64,000 bases of DNA, from NCBI GenBank assembly GCA_039586815.1, contig JBDHJR010000016.1:22405-86404 (forward strand). The letters are read 5' to 3'. The DNA comes from WVYX01 sp039586815. Its GTDB lineage: Bacteria > Gemmatimonadota > Gemmatimonadetes > Gemmatimonadales > GWC2-71-9. The position numbers were made by a program, and so were the translations under genes. Shown piece after piece: positions 31,199 to 38,664 of the stretch. Every line of letters starts with the position of its first letter. Position 1 is the stretch's first letter. The notes under the pieces are model-generated. The model ran no database searches. It was not told the DNA's origin and worked only from the letters and a program-made list of their open reading frames with translations.

Positions 31199-32515
31199 AT
31201 GGCCCGTGTAGACGTCATAATGCCGCAGATGGGCGAGTCGATCGCCGAGGGCACCGTCTCGCGGTGGCTCAAGGGGGTGGGGGACGAGGTGAAGCGGGAC
31301 GAGGCCATCCTCGAGATCTCGACCGACAAGGTGGACGCGGAGATACCGTCGCCGACCTCGGGCGTTCTGGCCGAGATCAAGGTGGAGGAAGGCCAGACCG
31401 TCGAGGTGCAGACGGTCGTTGCCATCATCGAGACCGAGAAGGGCGCCGCGGCCGCGGCGCCGGCCAAACAGGAGGAAGCGGTCGCCGCAGCGCCGGCCGC
31501 TGCGTCACCCCCCGAGCCTGCACCGGCGGCTGTTGCGCCCGCTCCGGTCGCGGAGCCACCCGGCGGGGACGGCAAGGGTCTGGCCGAGACTGCCGACGAG
31601 CGCCTGCGGCACCGTTCCACGCCGCTGGTGCGGCGCATCGCCGCAGAGCACGGGGTGGACATCAGCGGCATCGAGGGAAGCGGCCACTCGGGGCGCGTCA
31701 CCAAGAAGGACATACTGGCCTTCATCGAGGGAGGAGGTCCCCGGACCGCGCCGGCGCCGCGGGCCGCCGCCGCCCCGAGCGAGGTCCAGCATCCGTCGGT
31801 GGAAGCCTGGCCCGGCGACGAGGTCGTGCCGATGAGCCGCATTCGCAAGCTCACGGCCGACCACATGGTGCTGTCGCGCCGCATCTCGGCTCACGTCACC
31901 AGCTTCTACGAAGTCGACTTCACGCCGATCGCGCGGCTGCGCCAGCAGCTCAAGCAGGCCTTTGCCGAGCGGGACGCCAAGCCGACGTACCTCGCGTTCA
32001 TCGTCAAGGTGATCGCGGACAACCTGCGCAAGCACCGGGTAGTCAATGCCTCCGTGAGCGGTGACAGCATCATCTACCGGCAGTCCATCAACATCGGCAT
32101 CGCGGTGGCCCTGGATTGGGGTCTCATCGTTCCCGTGCTCAAGGGCGCCGACGAGCTCTCGTTGCTGGGTATTTCCAAGCGGATGGCGGATCTGGCCGAG
32201 CGGGCGCGCACCAAGCGGCTCAACCCCGACGAGGTGCAACAAGGCACGTTCACGATCACCAACCCTGGGACGTTCGGGTCGTACATCGGTGCGCCGATCA
32301 TCAACCAGCCGCAGGTGGCCATTCTGGGAGTCGGCACCATCGAGAAGCGGCCCAAGGTGATGACCCTGGACGACGGGCAGGACGTGATCGCGATCCGCAC
32401 TCAGGGCATGCTCTCCATGTCCTACGACCATCGGGTGGTGGACGGCGCCGACGCAGACAGGTTCATGGCCGACGTGAAGCGCGACCTCGAAGAGTTCACC
32501 GACGGAGGGCTGTGA
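31199..32515 (+). CDS. pdhC: Dihydrolipoamide acyltransferase (E2) of a 2-oxoacid dehydrogenase complex
   Basis: A 438-residue E2. One lipoyl domain (residues 1-80) has the lipoylated Lys in EISTDKVDAEIPS. An Ala/Pro-rich linker follows (about 85-130), then a peripheral-subunit-binding domain (STPLVRRIAAEHGVDI...GRVTKKDIL). The catalytic domain ends with SYDHRVVDGADADRF, containing the active His and Asp. ATG 31199 has AGGAGA upstream. It pairs with the E1-beta gene just before; no E3 gene is in the window. The choice among pyruvate, branched-chain and 2-oxoglutarate substrates is open. Confidence 0.93.
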   Translation: MARVDVIMPQMGESIAEGTVSRWLKGVGDEVKRDEAILEISTDKVDAEIPSPTSGVLAEIKVEEGQTVEVQTVVAIIETEKGAAAAAPAKQEEAVAAAPAAASPPEPAPAAVAPAPVAEPPGGDGKGLAETADERLRHRSTPLVRRIAAEHGVDISGIEGSGHSGRVTKKDILAFIEGGGPRTAPAPRAAAAPSEVQHPSVEAWPGDEVVPMSRIRKLTADHMVLSRRISAHVTSFYEVDFTPIARLRQQLKQAFAERDAKPTYLAFIVKVIADNLRKHRVVNASVSGDSIIYRQSINIGIAVALDWGLIVPVLKGADELSLLGISKRMADLAERARTKRLNPDEVQQGTFTITNPGTFGSYIGAPIINQPQVAILGVGTIEKRPKVMTLDDGQDVIAIRTQGMLSMSYDHRVVDGADADRFMADVKRDLEEFTDGGL

Positions 32516-32516
32516 C

Positions 32517-32792
32517 GTGACGCGCCGCGTGATCGAGATCGAGGGCGAGCGCTGGTACGTCTACCCGTCGGGCCGTGTCACTTCGTACACGCGGGACGAG
32601 TTCGGGCTGGTGTTCGAGAAGGGCACGGGGCCCGGCCTGGTGCGGCGCGTGACGCGGTTCCGCCCGCTGGGTGCCAGCAGGTGGGACGCCGTGCTGGACG
32701 GCCTGTCCAACGCGCAGCTCGTGGATTACCACCGCCACTCGCAGGCAGACCGAACCAGCCCGGAAGTGCGCTACGGCCGTAGGGGCCGGTAG
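32517..32792 (+). CDS. Hypothetical protein
   Basis: A 91-residue protein starting at GTG 32517, one base after the E2 stop and ending three bases before the PHP gene. The text begins TRRVIEIEGERWYVYPSGRV, basic and beta-rich, and ends in a basic tail (RYGRRGR). I recognise no family. The tight spacing indicates it is translated with E2. Confidence 0.65.
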   Translation: MTRRVIEIEGERWYVYPSGRVTSYTRDEFGLVFEKGTGPGLVRRVTRFRPLGASRWDAVLDGLSNAQLVDYHRHSQADRTSPEVRYGRRGR

Positions 32793-32795
32793 CCA

Positions 32796-33650
32796 GTGGG
32801 CGCGATCGACCTCCACCTACACTCCAACGCGTCGGACGGGGAGCACCCTCCCGCCGAAGTGATACGGCGTGCCGCAGATGCGGGCCTTGGCACCATCGCA
32901 CTCACGGACCACGACACATTGGCAGGCCTTCCCGAGGCGCTGCAGGCGGGAGCGTCGGCCGGCGTACGCGTGATCCCGGGGTGCGAGTTCAGCGTGGCGG
33001 CCAAGTGGGGTGAGATGCACCTGCTCGGTTACTTCCTTCCCCTCGACGAGCCGCGCCTGGAGGAGTACCTGGCCGACAAGCGTCAAGCCCGTGTGCGCCG
33101 CGCCGAGCGGATCGTGCAACGCCTCAACGGGCTCGGTGTCGAGGTCGAGGTGGAGGAGGTCCTGGGGGAGGCGTGCGGTGGTGCGGTGGGCAGGCCCCAC
33201 GTCGCGCGTGCGTTGGTGCAGCGGGGTGCGGTGTCCGACGTGGACGCGGCCTTCCGCAAGTACCTCGGCTGGCGCCGGCCGGCGTTCGTCGCAAAGGAGT
33301 TGCCGCCGCTGGAGGAGGTCGCCCGGCTCGTGCGGGCGCTGGGTGGGGTGACTTCGGCGGCCCATCTCAAGGACCGCGCGACACGCGGCAGCTTGAAGTT
33401 GCTCAGGAAGGCGGGAGTGGACGGAGTTGAGGTGTACCACCCGTCGCACGACGAGGCCCGAGCGGGCCGCACGCTGCGGCTGGCGAAGGAACTGGACTTG
33501 CTCCCCACCGGGGGCACGGACTGGCATGGCGCGGTCGATGACACGCCCGAACGGGCTCCTCTCGGGTCGTTGCACGTACCCGAGGAGTGGCTGGAGCGGA
33601 TCGAGAGCCTGCACCAGAAACGCAACTCAATGTCGGAGGCGACGACATGA
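32796..33650 (+). CDS. PHP-domain phosphoesterase (RNase AM/YciV-like)
   Basis: A 284-residue metal-dependent phosphatase. Metal-binding motifs are IDLHLHSNASDG, ALTDHDTLAG, PGCEFS, GRPHVARAL, SAAHL and TGGTDWHG. This order fits the family that removes phosphate from 3',5'-nucleoside bisphosphates or trims RNA 5' ends. The GTG start is three bases after the preceding gene. Its last bases overlap the start of the peroxiredoxin gene (ATGA), so the selenoprotein is translated after it. Confidence 0.87.
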   Translation: MGAIDLHLHSNASDGEHPPAEVIRRAADAGLGTIALTDHDTLAGLPEALQAGASAGVRVIPGCEFSVAAKWGEMHLLGYFLPLDEPRLEEYLADKRQARVRRAERIVQRLNGLGVEVEVEEVLGEACGGAVGRPHVARALVQRGAVSDVDAAFRKYLGWRRPAFVAKELPPLEEVARLVRALGGVTSAAHLKDRATRGSLKLLRKAGVDGVEVYHPSHDEARAGRTLRLAKELDLLPTGGTDWHGAVDDTPERAPLGSLHVPEEWLERIESLHQKRNSMSEATT

Positions 33651-34093
33651 AGGACATGATCGCGGTCGGGGACAACGCCCCCGACTTCGAGCTGGAGGGG
33701 TCGGACGGCGCCAGCCACCGGCTGAGCGACGTGCTGAAGACGTCACGCGCGCTGCTCATCTTCTATCCGGGTAACAACACGCCTGGGTGAAACCGCCAAC
33801 TCTCCGCCGTGCGCGATGAGATGGCCCAGTACAGAGACGCCGACGTGCAACCCTTCGGCGTGAACTTCGCGGGGATCGAGAGCCACCGGCGCTACGCCGC
33901 GAAGCTGAAGCTCCCGTTCCCGCTGTTGAGCGACCCGCGGCGCGAGGTAACCGGCGACTTCGGCGCGCTCAAGTCCGACGGCAAGCGGATCCAGCGTACC
34001 GTCGTGCTGGTCGAGCGGGACGGCAGCGTCGTGTTCTCGGCCCGGGGTATGCCGGGCGCCGGTGAGAGCCTGCCGGCACTGGGGAGCCGCTAG
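33647..34093 (+). CDS. Peroxiredoxin (BCP/AhpC-TSA family) selenoprotein with in-frame TGA (Sec48)
   Basis: A 148-residue peroxiredoxin, if TGA 33788-33790 is read as selenocysteine. The frame is open on both sides with no other stop: DNAPDFELEGSDG, then LLIFYPGNNTPG-U-NRQLSAVRDE, then FPLLSDPRREVTGDFGA. In the family the residue at this place is the peroxidatic Cys of TPGCT. No cysteine occurs anywhere else in the protein, so Sec would be the only redox residue (a one-Sec enzyme). A hairpin begins 5 bases after the TGA. ATG 33647 overlaps the PHP stop. It should reduce hydroperoxides using thioredoxin; thioredoxin reductase is the next gene. Stop-codon mutation is the alternative, but the exact site argues against it. 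Confidence 0.85.
33795..33825 (+). promoter_or_regulatory. Candidate bacterial SECIS hairpin, peroxiredoxin
   Basis: Starting 5 bases after TGA 33788-33790: GCCA (33795-33798) pairs with TGGC (33822-33825), CTC (33800-33802) with GAG (33818-33820), and CGC (33805-33807) with GCG (33811-33813) around the three-base loop CGT. The loop lies 18 bases past the TGA and has a G in its first two bases, as bacterial SECIS elements usually do. Internal bulges make it weaker than the one at 36264. Confidence 0.55.
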
Positions 34094-34202
34094 CTTTCGA
34101 GGGTCGTCCGGGAACTGCGGCGCTGGTGGTGTGGTTAGTGGGGCGGCGGCCGCCCACAGGCGGCGCCATGGGGCAGTGAACGAGAGACAGGCTGAGGCAC
34201 CA

Positions 34203-35168
34203 GTGACTGATACCAAGAATTTCGATGTCATCATAGTGGGTGGCGGTCCCGCCGGGCTGTGCGCGGCGATGTACTCCGGCCGCGGCATGCTGAAGACCCT
34301 CGTTATCGAGCGCGGCATGACCGGCGGCGAGATGCTGAACACCGAGCTCATCGAGGACTACATCGGCTTCGAGAGCATCAAGGGGCCGGATCTGGCCAAG
34401 AAGATGACCGATCACGCGCTCAAGTTCGGCGCGGAGATCGTGATGGACACGGTCGAGTCGATCGAGAAGCGGGACAACGGTGAGTTCGACGTCAGGACCC
34501 AGCTCGAGAAGATCTACACGGCTCCGGCCGTGATCATCACAGCGGGCGGGACGCCGCGCAAGCTCGACGTGCCCGGGGAGAAGGAGTACGCGGGCCGCGG
34601 CGTGTCGTACTGCGCCGTGTGCGACGGGGCCTTCTTCAAGGGCGAGGTCCTGGCAGTGGTGGGCGGCGGCGACGCCGCCGTGGAGGAGGCCGACTACCTC
34701 ACGCGCTACGCAGAGAAGGTGTACATCATCCACCGGCGCGATGAGCTGCGGGCATCACCCATCATCCAGAAGCGGGCGTTCAAGAACCCGAAGATCGAAG
34801 TGGTCTGGAACAAGGTGGTGGAGGAGGTACACGGCGAGCCCAAAGGCGTGACCCATCTGACGCTAAAGGACACCCAGACCGGCGAGAGCTCCCGCCTGGA
34901 TGTGGGCGGGGTGTTCATCTTCGTGGGGTTCAACCCGAACTCCGGCCTCATCAAGGGGCACTTCGATCACGACGCGGGCGGATATATCATCACCGACGAT
35001 CACATGATGACGTCCATCGCGGGGCTGTTCGCGGCGGGTGACCTGCGGGTACAGCTGGTGCGGCAGATCACCACGGCCGTGGGCGATGCCACGACGGCGG
35101 CAATCGCGGTGGAGAAGTACCTGGCGCAGCGCCGGGACGCGGAGCAACCGGCCGTTGCCTCCTCCTAG
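34203..35168 (+). CDS. trxB: Thioredoxin reductase (NADPH, FAD)
   Basis: A 321-residue flavoprotein that passes electrons from NADPH to thioredoxin. FAD binding is VIIVGGGPAGLCAAMYSGRG, the redox-active disulfide is SYCAVCDGAFF, NADPH binding is LAVVGGGDAAVEEADYL with HRRDELRAS, and the C-terminal FAD motif is GLFAAGDLRVQ. GTG 34203 is preceded by TGAGG. It sits between two probable selenoproteins, a peroxiredoxin and an AhpD-like protein, and would supply their electrons through thioredoxin. It has an ordinary CxxC and no Sec itself. Confidence 0.94.
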   Translation: MTDTKNFDVIIVGGGPAGLCAAMYSGRGMLKTLVIERGMTGGEMLNTELIEDYIGFESIKGPDLAKKMTDHALKFGAEIVMDTVESIEKRDNGEFDVRTQLEKIYTAPAVIITAGGTPRKLDVPGEKEYAGRGVSYCAVCDGAFFKGEVLAVVGGGDAAVEEADYLTRYAEKVYIIHRRDELRASPIIQKRAFKNPKIEVVWNKVVEEVHGEPKGVTHLTLKDTQTGESSRLDVGGVFIFVGFNPNSGLIKGHFDHDAGGYIITDDHMMTSIAGLFAAGDLRVQLVRQITTAVGDATTAAIAVEKYLAQRRDAEQPAVASS

Positions 35169-35802
35169 GGTCATCTGCCTCACGAACGGCGTCTACCAGG
35201 AGAACTGCTTCCTCCTGGCCGATCCCGAGACGGGAGAGGCAGTGTTGATCGACCCGGGCGAGGAGGCGGAGCTGTTCCTGCGCCGCATCGAGTCCGAGCA
35301 GCTCGCACTCAAAGCAATCTGGCTCACCCACGCCCACCTGGATCACATCCTGGGTGTGAAGGCGGTGGTAGAGCGCACCGGGGTGCCGGTGTACCTGCAC
35401 CCTGATGACCGTCAGCTGTACGACGGTGTCGCCCACCAGGGCGCATGGCTCGGCGTGCAAGTCGACCAGCCTCCGCCGCCGAACCACGAGATCGCTCACG
35501 GTGACACGCTGACGGTGGGCGGCCTCGACTTCGAGGTGCGGCACGTGCCCGGCCACAGCCCCGGCAGCGTGGCCATCTTGGGGCACGGAATCGCATTCGT
35601 GGGCGACGCGGTGTTCGCGGGCTCGGTGGGGCGGGTGGATCTACCCGGCGGAGACGGCGCAGCACTGCTCGCGAGCATCACGGAGCAGCTCCTCCCCCTG
35701 CCTGACGAGACGGTCGTCTACTCGGGACACGGTCCGGAGACCACGATCGGCGTGGAGCGCCGCTCCAACCCGTTTCTCACGGGAGTGATACCGCTTGTCT
35801 GA
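35155..35802 (+). CDS. MBL-fold hydrolase, glyoxalase II-like
   Basis: A 215-residue metallo-beta-lactamase-fold enzyme. The metal motif THAHLDHILG, the His in VPGHSPGSVAI, the Asp in AFVGDAVFAGSVGR and the final SGHGPETTIGVERRSNPFL match glyoxalase II/YcbL hydrolases, which split thioesters such as S-lactoyl-glutathione or a related thiol. I chose TTG 35155: GGAG is 10 bases upstream and the conserved text VICLTNGVYQENCFLL follows. The start lies inside the trxB end, so translation is coupled. Presence in a thiol-redox operon suits a thiol-ester substrate. Confidence 0.87.
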   Translation: MPPPRVICLTNGVYQENCFLLADPETGEAVLIDPGEEAELFLRRIESEQLALKAIWLTHAHLDHILGVKAVVERTGVPVYLHPDDRQLYDGVAHQGAWLGVQVDQPPPPNHEIAHGDTLTVGGLDFEVRHVPGHSPGSVAILGHGIAFVGDAVFAGSVGRVDLPGGDGAALLASITEQLLPLPDETVVYSGHGPETTIGVERRSNPFLTGVIPLV

Positions 35803-35998
35803 AGTGCCGCGCAACGTGCGACGCGCAACGGGAAGCGTCGTCCCGATGCTGCCGGATGCTGCGGTGGGGGCGGCGGGGCCGCTGCCCGACTTCAAGTGCC
35901 TCCGATGCGGCCACCAGGTCCTCCCGAGGCCCTGGGGATGCAAGAACCCCTGTCGCAACTGCGGGTTCGTATACCCGCTGGGCGACTGCTCCGACTGA
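35795..35998 (+). CDS. Small zinc-ribbon protein, unknown function
   Basis: A 67-residue protein starting TTG 35795 inside the end of the hydrolase gene (GTG 35804 is an alternative start). Its second half has KCLRCGHQVLPRPWGC then KNPCRNCGFVYPLGDC, two or three CxxC-type pairs that should bind zinc or iron like a rubredoxin-style ribbon. It stops 11 bases before the AhpD-like gene. The whole protein lies within a redox operon, so an electron-carrier or metal-sensing role is possible but unproven. Confidence 0.7.
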   Translation: MSEVPRNVRRATGSVVPMLPDAAVGAAGPLPDFKCLRCGHQVLPRPWGCKNPCRNCGFVYPLGDCSD

Positions 35999-36009
35999 CG
36001 ACGCCTACC

Positions 36010-36570
36010 ATGACCGAACCCCGCATCAGACCGCGCAACCCCGACGAAGTGACCCCGGAGGTCAAGGCGATATTCGAGAGATTCCTGAAGGAGCGGGGCA
36101 ACATCCCCAACATGTTCCGCACGGCGGGAATCCGCTCCAAGCACCTCACGACGATGATCGCGCACTTCAGCACGGTGATGAACGAGGGCGACGTCCCCAC
36201 GGTGCTAAAGGAGCTGTTGTCGGTCCGTGTCTCGGCGCTCAGTCCCTGCCGTTACTGACTGGCCTCCCACACCGCCTTGGCAAGGCGGCTGGGAGCGAAA
36301 GAGGAGTGGATCGCGGCGGTGCGGGCCGAGGCGCCCGAGGCCACTCCGAGGGCGGATCCCTCTCTGGAGGGCATGGAAGAGAGCTGGCAGGTCGCGCTAC
36401 GCTACGCGGAGCTGGTTACCCGATCGGGACACGCTGTGACCGACCAGGACTACGCGGAGCTGAAGCGCCACTGGAATGAAGAGGAGATCGTGGAGATCAC
36501 GATGGTGATCGGTCTGTTCGCGTACTTCAACCGCTTCAACGACGCGCTGCGTGTGGAGGTCACCCGATGA
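36010..36570 (+). CDS. AhpD-like/carboxymuconolactone decarboxylase-family selenoprotein with in-frame TGA (Sec83)
   Basis: A 186-residue protein if TGA 36256-36258 is read as selenocysteine. The frame continues on both sides: DEVTPEVKAIFERFLKERG, then LLSVRVSALSPCRY-U-LASHT, then MVIGLFAYFNRFNDALRV. The AhpD family has a redox CxxC in the form N-C-x-Y-C-x3-H; here the first Cys is C80, the second is the TGA, and the following His is present (LASHT). No other Cys occurs. A near-perfect hairpin begins 6 bases after the TGA. The family reduces peroxides or partner peroxiredoxins. Its ATGA overlaps the aspartase start. A stop mutation is unlikely given position and hairpin. Confidence 0.9.
36264..36295 (+). 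promoter_or_regulatory. Bacterial SECIS element, AhpD-like gene
   Basis: CTCCCA (36264-36269) pairs with TGGGAG (36290-36295) and CCGCCTT (36272-36278) pairs with AAGGCGG (36282-36288), separated only by a CA/C bulge, with the apical loop GGC (36279-36281). The loop lies 21 bases past TGA 36256-36258 and starts with G, the usual SECIS geometry. The hairpin is within coding sequence, so the pairing cannot be explained as a terminator; no T-run follows. Confidence 0.85.
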
Positions 36571-37970
36571 GCGGCACGCGCTTCGAGCGGGACCCGCTGG
36601 GGGAGCTGCCGGTTCCCGACTGGGCGCTGTGGGGCATCCAGACGGAGCGGGCGCGGCACAACTTCCCGATCTCGGGGCTCGGGCCGCTGCCGGTGTTCGT
36701 GGACGCCATGGTGTGGATCAAGCGCAGCGCGGCTCTGGTCCACCGGGAGACCGGCCGACTCGATGCAAAGTGGGCCGACGCGATCGTGCAGGCGGCCGAT
36801 GAGGTGCTCGCGGGACAGCACCGTGAGCACTTCGTGGTGGATCCCTACCAGGCGGGCGCGGGCACCAGCCACAACATGAACGTGAACGAGGTGCTCGCGA
36901 ACCGCGCCAACGAGATCTTGGGCGCCAAGCGGGGCGAGTACGCGCCGCTGCACCCCAACGATCACGTGAACATGGCGCAGAGCACCAACGACACGATCCC
37001 CACCGCGATCCGCCTGGGTGCGCTCTCTCTGGTGGAGCCACTGCTGGATGCCATGGGTGCGCTGGCGGAGGCTCTGCTTGAGCGGGGCAGAGTGTTCGAC
37101 ACGATCGTGAAGTCGGGCCGCACGCACCTGCAGGACGCCACCCCCATTCGGTTGGGGCAGGAGTTCGGCGCGTTCGGGCGCACCGTGGAGCGCAATGCCG
37201 GTCGCGTCGGGGCAGCAGCGGAGCAGCTGCGCGAGCTCGGTATCGGCGGCTCGGCCGTGGGGACCGGGCTCAATGCGGAGCCGCAGTATCCGGCGCTGAT
37301 GGTGCGGCACCTCTCGGAGCTCACCGGCCTCGAGCTGAGCGAGGGGCGGGACCGGGTGCAGCTCATGCAGTCGATGGGCGACGCGAGCGCGCTCAGCGGG
37401 GCGCTGCGCACCTACGCGGTGGACCTCTCCAAGATCGCCAACGACATCCGGCTGCTCGCGTCCGGCCCGCGTACCGGGCTCGCCGAGATCCGGCTGCCCG
37501 CCGTGCAGCCCGGGTCGAGCATCATGCCCGGGAAGGTCAACCCGGTGATAGCCGAGATGGTCAACATGGTGTGCTATCAGGTAATGGGGAACGACGCGAC
37601 CGTCGCCGCGGCGGCCGAGGCGGGCCAGCTCGAGCTCAACGTCATGATGCCCGTGATCGCGCACAACCTGTTCTTCGCGATGACGATCCTCACCAGCGCG
37701 AGCCGGGTGTTCGCGGAGCGCTGTGTTGCCGGGATCGAGGCCGATGAGATCCAGGCGGCGTACTGGCTGGAGCGCAGCCCGGCAATCGTGACCGCCCTCG
37801 CCCCCCGCATCGGATACGCCGAGGCTGCCAAGCTCGCCAAGGAGGCGGTTGAGAAGAACGTCACCGTGCGCGAGCTGGTGGCGGAGAAGGGGATCCTCCC
37901 GGCCGAGGAATTGGACAAACTGCTCGACCTGCGTTCCATGACGGAGCCGGGTGTGCCGGGAGAGGGTTGA
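36567..37970 (+). CDS. aspA: Aspartate ammonia-lyase (aspartase/fumarase family)
   Basis: A 467-residue enzyme that splits aspartate to fumarate and ammonia. GSSIMPGKVNPVIAEMVNMV is the superfamily signature; VIAE with MVN and the text YQAGAGTSHNMNVNEVLANRA favour aspartase over fumarase (which has GSGTQSNMN and NPTQCE). Other regions are NDHVNMAQSTNDTIPTA and SGRTHLQDATPIRLGQE. The N-terminus has a family-typical ALWGIQTERARHNFPISG. ATG 36567 overlaps the AhpD-like stop. Fumarase activity remains a lesser possibility. Confidence 0.87.
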   Translation: MSGTRFERDPLGELPVPDWALWGIQTERARHNFPISGLGPLPVFVDAMVWIKRSAALVHRETGRLDAKWADAIVQAADEVLAGQHREHFVVDPYQAGAGTSHNMNVNEVLANRANEILGAKRGEYAPLHPNDHVNMAQSTNDTIPTAIRLGALSLVEPLLDAMGALAEALLERGRVFDTIVKSGRTHLQDATPIRLGQEFGAFGRTVERNAGRVGAAAEQLRELGIGGSAVGTGLNAEPQYPALMVRHLSELTGLELSEGRDRVQLMQSMGDASALSGALRTYAVDLSKIANDIRLLASGPRTGLAEIRLPAVQPGSSIMPGKVNPVIAEMVNMVCYQVMGNDATVAAAAEAGQLELNVMMPVIAHNLFFAMTILTSASRVFAERCVAGIEADEIQAAYWLERSPAIVTALAPRIGYAEAAKLAKEAVEKNVTVRELVAEKGILPAEELDKLLDLRSMTEPGVPGEG

Positions 37971-38011
37971 TCCCCCCGTAAAAGAGTCGCAACACCCACC
38001 GTATCACCCGC

Positions 38012-38042
38012 TTGCTTTCCTATCCGAGAAGTCGGATATTCT
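38012..38042 (+). promoter_or_regulatory. Promoter with overlapping palindromic operator upstream of the Rrf2 gene
   Basis: TATCCGA (38021-38027), four bases, then TCGGATA (38032-38038) is a perfect 7-bp palindrome. It lies between a weak -35 TTGCTT (38012-38017) and -10 TATTCT (38037-38042). The regulator starts at 38058, so it probably represses its own promoter. Confidence 0.55.
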
Positions 38043-38057
38043 ATGCGGGAGGTAGGC

Positions 38058-38498
38058 ATGCGAGTTACGACTTGGGCCGAATACGGCTTGATTGTCTCGC
38101 TTCACTTGGCGAAACAGGGCAACAATGGCCCCACTCCCGCACGTGATATGGCAAAGCGTGAGGGACTTCCCGCCGATTACGTCGAACAGATACTGCTGAA
38201 GCTCAGACGGGCGGGTCTGGTCTCGAGCGTGAGGGGTGCGAAGGGTGGCTATAACCTGGCGCGGGACTCCAACACGATCTCTGTGAAGGACGTGATCGAG
38301 GCCGCCGAGAACCGCACGTTCGAGGTCAACTGCGACGTGCACAAGGTCAGCACCGTTAGGTGCAGCGGCGGCAACCCGTGCAGCATTCGTCCGGTTTGGC
38401 GAGAGTTGCAGCGCAGGGTCGACGACCTTTTGGCCGACATTTCGCTGGAAGACCTGATGTTGCAGGAGTCAGAGGTTCAGGCGCTGGTTTCGGCCTGA
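38058..38498 (+). CDS. Rrf2/IscR-family transcription regulator with three-Cys cluster motif
   Basis: A 146-residue regulator. The winged helix-turn-helix is in residues 1-70 (ARDMAKREGLPADYVEQIL, KLRRAGLVSSVRGAKGGYNLA). Three cysteines C92, C102 and C108 (text NCDVHKVSTVRC then SGGNPC) match the iron-sulfur site of IscR-type members, though with nine instead of five residues between the first two. I prefer ATG 38058, with GGGAGGT six bases before it, over ATG 38043. The promoter palindrome suggests autoregulation. It may sense iron-sulfur status, oxygen or nitric oxide. Confidence 0.88.
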   Translation: MRVTTWAEYGLIVSLHLAKQGNNGPTPARDMAKREGLPADYVEQILLKLRRAGLVSSVRGAKGGYNLARDSNTISVKDVIEAAENRTFEVNCDVHKVSTVRCSGGNPCSIRPVWRELQRRVDDLLADISLEDLMLQESEVQALVSA

Positions 38499-38554
38499 AG
38501 CCCGCGCGGCCCACGGGTCCGGCGAGTAGGCGGTAGGGAGGGGTTGGGGACCAG

Positions 38555-38582
38555 GGGCGCACTCGTGCGCCCTTTTTCTTTT
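38555..38582 (+). terminator. Rho-independent terminator after the Rrf2 gene
   Basis: GGGCGCAC (38555-38562) pairs with GTGCGCCC (38565-38572), followed by TTTTTCTTTT. It lies 57 bases past the Rrf2 stop. Confidence 0.9.
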
Positions 38583-38664
38583 GCACCTACCCTGCGCGTG
38601 ACCGTCTCGCCAAGTTGCGGGACGATCCTGTGCGGCAGAGACCCCCGGCACAGAGGAGCGTGAT

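Noticed and set aside
33587..33790. A separate short gene ending at the TGA in the peroxiredoxin
   Set aside because: The downstream frame continues the same protein family without any break, and the TGA is at the catalytic Cys; one Sec gene explains both pieces better.
35896..36258. A 120-residue gene ending at the TGA in the AhpD-like protein
   Set aside because: Upstream residues are unlike the family; the true start is ATG 36010 and the frame continues after TGA.
36264..36295. Rho-independent terminator inside the AhpD-like gene
   Set aside because: The stem is followed by AGCGAAAG, not a T-run, and coding continues through it.
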